Below, piece after piece: positions 6,519 through 12,441 of a DNA stretch of 13,693 bases. The notes beneath the pieces are model-generated. The model had not been told where the DNA came from. It ran no database searches and saw only the letters and a program-made list of their open reading frames with translations. A program made the translations under genes and the position numbers. The stretch comes from Candidatus Gottesmanbacteria bacterium RIFCSPHIGHO2_01_FULL_46_14 (lineage in GTDB: Bacteria; Patescibacteriota; Microgenomatia; UBA10105; UBA927), in contig MFJJ01000004.1 of the NCBI GenBank assembly GCA_001780895.1, positions 1 to 13,693 of the forward strand. The letters run 5' to 3'. The stretch's first letter is position 1, and each line of letters opens with the position of its first letter.

Positions 6519-7628
6519 CTATATCACACAATCATCAATTTTTTTAAGCACTGATATTAGTTTAGTATTTTCTGCTCGTGATTTTACAGTGATTCGTGCA
6601 AATCCCATATCCTCAATTCCTTTACATATATTGAAATTGGAAACAAGAATGTTTTTATTTAAAAGTAGCTTAAAGATATCTCCTTCATTTTTTCTAATAA
6701 GAAAAATTGTTGTTTTAGTGGGAGATGCTAATTCAATACTTTTAATTTCTCTTATTTTATTTATTACCCAATCTCTTTCTGTTAGTAAGGCCTGTTTCAT
6801 CTTTCTCCAATGAACAACATCATTTAATACAACTGATCCGACTTCCTGGGCAATGTGTGATACTTCAAACGGTAGTTTCCAATCTTCTAAAATCTTAGTC
6901 AATTCTTTATTCGCTATAGTGAATCCAACTCTGACATTATTTAAGCCAAAAGTTTTTGACATTGTTTTTAGAACTACAATGTTTGTGTGTTTATTCACAA
7001 GAGATAGTGCTGATTCAGATGTAGTTAAATCAGAAATATCGAAAAAAGCCTCATCTACGATTACTAATGCCGATGTATTTTTGACTATTTTTAATATTTT
7101 ATCTAACGATATTGCACTTCCTGTAGGATTATTAGGATTACATAACCATATTATCTTTACAGAGTTTTGATTAGCCGTGTTGATAACATCAGAAATAATC
7201 TGTTCAGTTGCTTCAAATTTATTACTTAAGGAGGTTGTAAATGAAATAACTTTTCCTGCTACCCTGGTTACGCTTTCAGAGAAGAGGAAAAAGGTCGGAT
7301 TGATAACGATCGCGTTATCTGCTGGATTCATAAAAAGTCTAGGTAACAACCAAATGAATTGATCACTCCCATTAGCTACGACAATATTTTCAGCAGGAAC
7401 GTTCCAGAATTTAGATGCTGCGTTTCGTAATTTTAAACAGTGAATGTCCGGTCGTTTCTTAAAATCATCAACAGACAAATTCCCAAGAGTCCTCTCTAGG
7501 TCAGGTGTTAAAGGGAACCATGGTTCTCCTATATCCAAACGTAAGAACCCATCAAAATCATTCCCTCCCTTAACGTAGGTATTTTTCTTATTTCTAGTCC
7601 AATTCTGTGCTATGTTGCTTAATTTCAT
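6519..7628 (-). CDS. HisC-like PLP-dependent aminotransferase (fold type I)
   Basis: The 369-residue protein resembles histidinol-phosphate/aromatic aminotransferases. Visible motifs are ENIVVANGSDQFIWLL (80-95), CNPNNPTG (163-170), the cofactor aspartate in VDEAFF (D192), the Schiff-base lysine K225 in SKTFGLNNVRVGF, and the substrate-carboxylate arginine R345 in FARITVKS. It would move an amino group between an amino acid and a 2-oxo acid. The substrate is not readable from sequence. HisC-type enzymes can also transaminate tyrosine and phenylalanine, which would suit the Tyr T-box upstream. The start at 7628 overlaps the stop of the preceding gene (ATGA); an ATG at 7655 would add nine residues and overlap further. 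The gene is clearly more AT-rich than the recG operon, hinting at transfer. No other his or aromatic biosynthesis genes are present. Confidence 0.9.
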   Translation of the reverse strand: MKLSNIAQNWTRNKKNTYVKGGNDFDGFLRLDIGEPWFPLTPDLERTLGNLSVDDFKKRPDIHCLKLRNAASKFWNVPAENIVVANGSDQFIWLLPRLFMNPADNAIVINPTFFLFSESVTRVAGKVISFTTSLSNKFEATEQIISDVINTANQNSVKIIWLCNPNNPTGSAISLDKILKIVKNTSALVIVDEAFFDISDLTTSESALSLVNKHTNIVVLKTMSKTFGLNNVRVGFTIANKELTKILEDWKLPFEVSHIAQEVGSVVLNDVVHWRKMKQALLTERDWVINKIREIKSIELASPTKTTIFLIRKNEGDIFKLLLNKNILVSNFNICKGIEDMGFARITVKSRAENTKLISVLKKIDDCVI

Positions 7629-8878
7629 ACTGCATTTGGAAAAGCCTCCTGCCACATTTGTGATAGGCGAGAGTCATTTTCTATTCCTTGGTCTACTATA
7701 AATTGTAGCTTATTTGCTAGCACCTCATTATCGGTTTTTCCATGACGTGGTATCTCTGTAACGAGCTCTTCGAATAAATCGACGGTAGCCGCCATTTGAT
7801 TTCGTACAAAAGGAATGGTAAGTCCACCACCACGGTTTTCTGACCACGCTAGTTTTCTTTTGATGTCTTCAAATGGGCTCAACAAAAGTCGTCGGTCTGG
7901 CGTGTACGTTATGTAGGGCGCTTCCTTTTGAAGCAAGCCATCGTCTCCAAGTAATAATCTTGAACCCGCATGCGTGTACAGTAGGGTGGTTGCGTGTGGC
8001 TTACCCAGTAATCCCATTACCAATGCAAACCTAGCATGAAACGGCTGCTCATCCATAATATATCCAGTATCTCTGGTAAGTGGTCTTATCCACCATCCAA
8101 GCTTAACCCCACTAGGAACCAACAATTGAATATCAGACATTTCAATTGCATAATGATGTCCCCCGACGAAGGGCACTGAATCTGCTTCCTCTATGTTTTT
8201 TTTCCATCTCGAGATTTTTTCGACAGGAAAGTGTTGTTCCAGATCGCTTTGTTTAATTGCTTCCCATCGAGAGAACCCAAACCTACGAAAGACCTCATTT
8301 AATATCGACACCTCTGTGCCGATTACCCGGTCTACCTTTTCTCTTGTAAAGCCTGGAGAGCGACCGATATTTGTATAGGTAATTACGTCTGCGCCTAGAA
8401 CGATAGATTTTGTGAGTCCCAATTCCCGACGTAATTTTTCTCCCGTAAGAACCATTTTTAGTACGTCAAGCGGTAATCCCTGACAAGGCATTCGACTTCC
8501 TCCGTCCATGCCAAAAAATAGTGGGACCCCATCTTCAAAGGATGTCGCAGGATGAATTCTATCTTTTGAAAGAGCGTGCAGAGTCGGAGTATTATCAATT
8601 ACATGTTTAAGTTTACGGACTTTTTGTAATCGTTCGGAAGGTGTGATTGATTCCAATAAACGGTGATTTTCCTTTAGTTCCTGTAAGACATTGTTTGGTA
8701 ATCCCAACATGTTTAGAAAATCAAAGAGGTGAATAGCCGAATCATCAAGGGCTTTTTGAGCTATTTGTCGAATATCGTCTGTTCCAACAGGAACAAGGGA
8801 TCTCAATATTCTTAAATTCTCATCGAGTTCATTAACTGAAATTTGATCAGCTACTCCTCGTGAGTCGGCTCTTCTCAT
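7625..8878 (-). CDS. Uncharacterised protein, C-terminal part of a frameshifted gene
   Basis: I do not recognise this family with confidence. From the first ATG it encodes 417 residues, but the frame stays open and protein-like for about 74 more codons upstream (to 9100) with no ATG, GTG or TTG. Reading there includes KIIFLAVEPFDKDKARTQRR. The true product is therefore probably a fusion with the 9393-9067 frame by a -1 shift at the A8 run 9084-9091, about 588 residues in total. The centre (about 125-330 from this ATG) has an alpha/beta pattern that loosely recalls class Ic aminoacyl-tRNA synthetase cores: FFGMDGG, SIVLGADVITYTN, HHYAIEMSDIQLLVPSG, LLLSPFEDIKRKL. HIGH and KMSKS are absent. That resemblance is weak inference. 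The stop overlaps the aminotransferase ATG, so the two are co-translated. Confidence 0.7.
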   Translation of the reverse strand: MRRADSRGVADQISVNELDENLRILRSLVPVGTDDIRQIAQKALDDSAIHLFDFLNMLGLPNNVLQELKENHRLLESITPSERLQKVRKLKHVIDNTPTLHALSKDRIHPATSFEDGVPLFFGMDGGSRMPCQGLPLDVLKMVLTGEKLRRELGLTKSIVLGADVITYTNIGRSPGFTREKVDRVIGTEVSILNEVFRRFGFSRWEAIKQSDLEQHFPVEKISRWKKNIEEADSVPFVGGHHYAIEMSDIQLLVPSGVKLGWWIRPLTRDTGYIMDEQPFHARFALVMGLLGKPHATTLLYTHAGSRLLLGDDGLLQKEAPYITYTPDRRLLLSPFEDIKRKLAWSENRGGGLTIPFVRNQMAATVDLFEELVTEIPRHGKTDNEVLANKLQFIVDQGIENDSRLSQMWQEAFPNAV

Positions 8879-9066
8879 AAATCTATCAGCAATTCTGGCA
8901 TGTATTGCGGTACGCCTTTGGGTTCTGGCTTTGTCTTTGTCAAAAGGCTCTACGGCTAGGAAAATGATTTTTTCCCTCTCTATGCGTGTTTGCTTTATTT
9001 TTCTCTCAAAAATTTTTCCATCAAAACTCTTTCCACCATTTTTTACACCTTTTATTGGCGGTTCTT

Positions 9067-9393
9067 TTACCGAGTTGCGTATATTTTTTTTATTCTTAGG
9101 TTAGGCGGAGGTATTTCAGGGTTTTCTTTTTTGTCATCGGAGTTGTTATTAGAGCTTGTTAATATCCTTAATACTTGACCGTTTAATTCAATATGAGAAG
9201 GTAATCCCTTTGATGCTTTTTGGGGTGAAATGTCACCCCTGCGAGCTATTTCTATTATCGGGATAGATATTTTTCCTATTATTTCTGGGAGTTCTGCTTG
9301 TGGCACGGTAGACCAAGGCGACAGAATTGATTCTAGCGTTCGCCCTACGACATCCTTTTTGCTATCAATGATAAAAGATTCTTGTTCTCGCAT
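9067..9393 (-). CDS. Uncharacterised protein, N-terminal part of the frameshifted gene
   Basis: This is the first coding frame after the T-box terminator. The ATG at 9393 gives MREQESFIIDSKKDVVGRTL and about 108 residues up to a stop at 9067. A start farther upstream would lie inside the terminator hairpin and is rejected. A weak purine stretch (GTGGA) precedes the ATG by 6 nt. The protein looks genuinely coding but matches no family I know. Its last part (PPPNLRIKK) lies on an A8 run where the other frame, continuing into 9100-7625, is open. I think both are one gene, interrupted by a real frameshift, programmed slippage or a homopolymer error. Confidence 0.6.
   Translation of the reverse strand: MREQESFIIDSKKDVVGRTLESILSPWSTVPQAELPEIIGKISIPIIEIARRGDISPQKASKGLPSHIELNGQVLRILTSSNNNSDDKKENPEIPPPNLRIKKIYATR
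9084..9091 (-). other. A8 run: candidate -1 frameshift site
   Basis: On the minus strand the zero frame reads ATA AAA AAA ATA, which contains an A-AAA-AAA slippery heptamer. The -1 frame is closed upstream by a TAA at 9101-9103, and the zero frame is closed downstream at 9067. The shift must therefore fall between these points, and the A8 run is the obvious site. One extra A, or a one-base backward slip, joins the two frames. I did not find a convincing downstream pseudoknot by eye. Confidence 0.6.
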
Positions 9394-9405
9394 ATTTTTT
9401 CCACT

Positions 9406-9459
9406 AAAAAAACCCTCACCCCAATCGACCACAAAAGTGATCGACAAGGGCGAGGGTTT
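9406..9459 (-). terminator. T-box intrinsic terminator
   Basis: On the minus strand a 21-bp stem (9439-9459 with 9410-9430) with a single mismatch and some G-U pairs closes an 8-nt loop (ACTTTTGT). It is followed by a run of seven U (9406-9412, partly in the stem). Its 5' half (9445-9459) is also used in the antiterminator, which makes the two structures mutually exclusive, as expected of a T-box. Confidence 0.9.
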
Positions 9460-9469
9460 CTCGCGATAC

Positions 9470-9489
9470 CACCTTGGTTTACTAAGGTG
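9470..9489 (-). promoter_or_regulatory. Extra hairpin that competes with the antiterminator
   Basis: On the minus strand CACCTT (9484-9489) can pair with AAGGTG (9470-9475), which includes the 5' arm and part of the UGGU bulge of the T-box. It could hold the leader in a terminator-prone state until tRNA binds. Canonical T-boxes do not need this element. Confidence 0.4.
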
Positions 9490-9514
9490 TATTAATGTAT
9501 TAATACATTAATAC
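9489..9514. repeat. 26-bp perfect palindrome inside the T-box leader
   Basis: The sequence between 9489 and 9514 equals its own reverse complement and is built from ATTAAT/GTATTAAT units. It lies between stem III and the T-box sequence. It could be an RNA hairpin or a DNA site for a dimeric protein. Confidence 0.85.
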
Positions 9515-9535
9515 AAAGTATGGCTATTTGGCCAC

Positions 9536-9558
9536 AAAAAATCAGCCTATGGCTGATT
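9536..9558 (-). terminator. Stem III / terminator-like hairpin
   Basis: On the minus strand AATCAGCC (9551-9558) pairs perfectly with GGCTGATT (9540-9547) around a 3-nt loop. The 3' side runs into six U (9536-9541). It occupies the stem III position of the T-box but also has the look of a short intrinsic terminator. Confidence 0.5.
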
Positions 9559-9778
9559 CTACCTTAGCCTCATTCGAGTGCTCTGCTTTGGGCGACACAC
9601 TCTTTCTGCTATTACGGGCGTACCCGGAAAGATTTACTTTTCAATTTCAATCTTCCAGCTCTGGAGAGTAATTCGTTATTTTACGTTCGAGGAGTCTTTC
9701 ACCAACCGCTCCCTCTCTGATGTCACCGTAAATTAACTACTTCGTCTCCTTCAATGCTTTTATTAACTTGTGACCAAT

Positions 9779-9807
9779 AGTATATCAAACATTGTCAAGA
9801 AGGTCAA
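9779..9807 (-). promoter_or_regulatory. Promoter of the T-box operon
   Basis: On the minus strand there is a -35 TTGACC (9802-9807), a 17-nt spacer and a -10 TATACT (9779-9784). This predicts a start near 9772, just upstream of stem I of the T-box. Confidence 0.75.
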
Positions 9808-9821
9808 ATTATGCATAGAAT
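9792..9821 (+). promoter_or_regulatory. Putative promoter of the penicillin-binding protein gene
   Basis: A -35-like TTGTCA (9792-9797) and a -10-like TAGAAT (9816-9821) are separated by 18 nt. The -10 ends 6 nt before the ATG at 9828, so transcription would begin at or near the start codon. Its -35 lies inside the spacer of the opposing T-box promoter, so polymerase binding at the two should exclude each other. Motif evidence only. Confidence 0.4.
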
Positions 9822-9827
9822 AGGAGA

Positions 9828-12392
9828 ATGTTGGATTTATATAACGAGCGGCAGTGGAAGAGAAAGTTCGGCCTCGGGAAAATCAAACTTCGAACCTGGA
9901 GTAGCCTCGCCATGGCAGGACTTTTGGCTGTCGTCGGCGGGGTACTGTTTATCGGAATGCTCTTTGCCTGGTATGCCAAAGACCTTCCCCGTCCCGATAA
10001 AGTGCAGCGCAGTGAGGGACTTTCCACGGTGGTTCTTGATCGAAACGGCGAAAAACTCTACGATATTTTTGAAAATGAAAATAGAATCCCGGTCAAATGG
10101 GAGGAACTTCCAGATTCCCTCAAGCACGCCACAATTTCCATTGAAGATAAAGACTTTTACAAGCACCAGGGGTTATCAACACTAGGAATTCTCCGGGCGA
10201 TTTTCCGAATCATTGTGTTCCGCGATGTGCAAGGCGGATCGACCCTCACCCAGCAGCTGGTCAAAAACGCGCTCCTTTCTCAGGAACAAACACTTCCCCG
10301 CAAGATGAAAGAGGCCATTTTGGCTATTCAAATCGAGCGAAAATACACAAAAGACGAGATACTCCGAATGTACTTAAATGAAACGCCCTATGGCGGCACA
10401 GCGGTTGGAGCAGAGGCCGGCGCAGAATACTATTTTGACAAACCGGTCAAAGAATTGAATTTGGTTGAGTCGGTTGTTTTAGCTGGACTGGCACAAGCCC
10501 CAACTAGACTTTCACCGTTTGGTAACGACCCAAAAGCATACGTCGGACGAAGTCAGCAGGTCTTACGAAGAATGCGGGAGGACGGCTACATTACGCCCAT
10601 AGAGGAAACTGACGCGCGAAAAGCCTTAGAAAGCGCAGGGTTTGCAAGCGGCAAATCAGGCCTTCGGGCACCGCATTTTGTCGCATATATTAAAGATCTT
10701 TTAGTGGAAAAATTCGGGACTGAACGGGTTGATGCCGGTGGGTTAACGGTAACAACGACACTCGACTGGAAACTCCAGGAAAAGGCGCAGAAAATTGTTG
10801 CAGAAGAAGTAGACAAAGCAAAACGGCTCCAAGTAAGTAACGGTGCTGCCGTGGTGATTGATCCCAAAAATGGAGAAATTCTCGCTATGGTCGGATCGAA
10901 AGATTACGCGGCTACAGACTCGGGAGGGTTTAAATTTAACGTTGTTACGCAGGGGTTGCGGCAACCGGGAAGCGCGATTAAGCCCATTACGTATGCGACA
11001 GCATTTAAAAAAGGATACACGCCCTCGACACTTCTTATGGATGTCGATACGAAATACCCTTCCGGGGATCCCGCCAAACCGGAATACAATCCCAAAAACT
11101 ACGACAGTAAATTCCGCGGACCCATGCAGCTGCGCTTCGCTCTTGCCAATTCCATCAATACCATTGCAGTGAAAACCAGTGCGCTCGTTGGTATACGGGA
11201 TATTTTAACGCTTGCCTACGATATGGGTATCAATTCATTGGAACCGACCAAGGAAGAGATGACCCGCGTGGGTTTATCGCTTACTTTGGGCGGCGGTGAG
11301 GTGACGCTTCTTGAACTTTCGCGTGCGTTTGGCGTCTTTGCAGCGGGCGGAGAACTCCACGATACGGTTGCGATCCTGAAAGTCGAGGATTCCAAGGGAA
11401 AAGTATTATTTGAAAACAAATCCGCCAACGGAAAAAAGGTTTTCTCGGAGGATATTGCCTACCTCATATCAAGTATTTTGTCTGACAATGACGCCAGAAA
11501 AGACATATTTGGCCTGAAGTCCTATTTATATATCGCAGGTCACACTGTTGCTGCAAAATCAGGAACGACCGACGATAAACGCGACAATTGGACCATTGGA
11601 TATACGCCGTCGGTGGTTGTGGGGACCTGGGTCGGCAATAATGATAATTCTCCCATGCACCCCTCTCTGGCCTCAGGAGTGACGGGAGCGGCTCCGGTTT
11701 GGAATCGCATTATGCGGGAGGCTCTCGCCGGAAAGTCTGATGAACAATTCTCCCGACCACCGGGAGTTATTGAGATCGATATAGACGCATTTGGCGGCGG
11801 ACTGCCTGTTGACGGGTCGGCAACGAGAAAAGAGATATTTGTCCAGGGCACCGAGCCCACGGGGCCGTCACCAATCTATCAGGAAATTAAAGTATCCAAA
11901 TCCGATGCCAATAAACTTGCCAACAGCGTCCAAATTGCAAAACTCGAGTACGATACCAAAAAATTTGTCGTATTCAAGGAAGAAGATCCGGTGTCAACGG
12001 ACGGCAAAAACCGTTGGCAGGAAGCTATCGATGCATGGGTCGCGGCTCAAAGCGATCCCAAGTACCATCCGCCAACGGAAGTTTCGGGTGATTCATCCGA
12101 TAGCGTGGGAATTACCATTAAAGAACCCGACGATAAGCAGCAAATAAACGACAATAATATCAAAGTGCGGGTGGAGGCCGGAAGTAACAACGGAATCACC
12201 AAAATAGAAATATTTGTTGACGGAACACTGGTGAAGGAGTCATCCGGAAACAATTTTTCCGATATCATCAATATCCCCGATGGCATTCATACGATTAAAG
12301 CCAGAGCCACCGATTCTCAGGGAAAAATAGCCGAACAGGAGCGCTCAGTGGGCATCAACGTCCCATACGAAACAGTCACACCAACACCATGA
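9828..12392 (+). CDS. Class A penicillin-binding protein (PBP1A-like) with C-terminal Ig-like domain
   Basis: This 854-residue bifunctional murein synthase polymerises glycan strands and cross-links peptides outside the cytoplasmic membrane. A basic cytoplasmic tail is followed by one membrane anchor (about 24-49). The GT51 glycosyltransferase domain (about 60-235) shows the catalytic IEDKDFYKHQG (E106) and GGSTLTQQLVKN (136-147). The transpeptidase domain carries S382-A-I-K385, the S442-I-N444 triad and K577-S-G-T580, so all catalytic residues are present. A low-complexity hinge around 740-760 leads into an Ig-like beta-sandwich (about 761-845; ITKIEIFVDGTLV, DGIHTIKARATDSQGK) that may bind wall material. 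The start ATG at 9828 has AGGAG too close to act as a normal ribosome-binding site; an internal ATG at 9912 would cut into the membrane anchor. The gene is monocistronic and convergent with pheT. Confidence 0.95.
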   Translation: MLDLYNERQWKRKFGLGKIKLRTWSSLAMAGLLAVVGGVLFIGMLFAWYAKDLPRPDKVQRSEGLSTVVLDRNGEKLYDIFENENRIPVKWEELPDSLKHATISIEDKDFYKHQGLSTLGILRAIFRIIVFRDVQGGSTLTQQLVKNALLSQEQTLPRKMKEAILAIQIERKYTKDEILRMYLNETPYGGTAVGAEAGAEYYFDKPVKELNLVESVVLAGLAQAPTRLSPFGNDPKAYVGRSQQVLRRMREDGYITPIEETDARKALESAGFASGKSGLRAPHFVAYIKDLLVEKFGTERVDAGGLTVTTTLDWKLQEKAQKIVAEEVDKAKRLQVSNGAAVVIDPKNGEILAMVGSKDYAATDSGGFKFNVVTQGLRQPGSAIKPITYATAFKKGYTPSTLLMDVDTKYPSGDPAKPEYNPKNYDSKFRGPMQLRFALANSINTIAVKTSALVGIRDILTLAYDMGINSLEPTKEEMTRVGLSLTLGGGEVTLLELSRAFGVFAAGGELHDTVAILKVEDSKGKVLFENKSANGKKVFSEDIAYLISSILSDNDARKDIFGLKSYLYIAGHTVAAKSGTTDDKRDNWTIGYTPSVVVGTWVGNNDNSPMHPSLASGVTGAAPVWNRIMREALAGKSDEQFSRPPGVIEIDIDAFGGGLPVDGSATRKEIFVQGTEPTGPSPIYQEIKVSKSDANKLANSVQIAKLEYDTKKFVVFKEEDPVSTDGKNRWQEAIDAWVAAQSDPKYHPPTEVSGDSSDSVGITIKEPDDKQQINDNNIKVRVEAGSNNGITKIEIFVDGTLVKESSGNNFSDIINIPDGIHTIKARATDSQGKIAEQERSVGINVPYETVTPTP

Positions 12393-12437
12393 GAAGGATC
12401 GCATACTTCCATAAGCCCGGAAGTATGCGATCCTTCT
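12392..12437. terminator. Perfect 19-bp hairpin between convergent genes
   Basis: Bases 12392-12410 pair without mismatch with 12419-12437 around an 8-nt loop. The hairpin begins at the last base of the penicillin-binding protein stop and ends 4 nt before the pheT stop. There is no good U-run on either side, so it may act as a bidirectional block or 3'-end stabiliser rather than a classical intrinsic terminator. Confidence 0.6.
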
Positions 12438-12441
12438 GACT

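Larger units (their letters stand above)
9406..9772 (-). promoter_or_regulatory. T-box riboswitch leader, Tyr (UAC) specifier
   Basis: This RNA leader senses uncharged tRNA and permits transcription of the genes downstream. Stem I spans 9663-9749, closed by GGAGA/UCUCC. It has the AGUA / CGAA loop-E motif and an apical block at 9691-9718 (AGAGAGGGAGCGGTTGGTGA) that matches the T-box consensus. Aligning the specifier loop with that of B. subtilis glyQS places the specifier at 9668-9670, UAC for tyrosine. A stem II (9626-9656) and a stem III-like hairpin (9540-9558) follow. The conserved T-box AAGGTGGTATCGCGA (9462-9476) carries the UGGU bulge, whose last U suits the A73 discriminator of tRNA-Tyr. 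The antiterminator (9445-9476) pairs CAAGG with CCUUG and GCGAG with CUCGC. The region between stem III and the T-box is unusually long. Confidence 0.92.

Noticed and set aside
9394..9447. Longer version of the first T-box-controlled frame beginning at 9447
   Set aside because: It would begin inside the terminator hairpin and uses a non-ATG codon. The ATG at 9393 just after the U-run is more plausible.
9811..10185. Plus-strand 124-codon frame overlapping the start of the PBP gene
   Set aside because: It is out of frame with the PBP gene, has no recognisable domain, and the PBP reading there is clearly coding.
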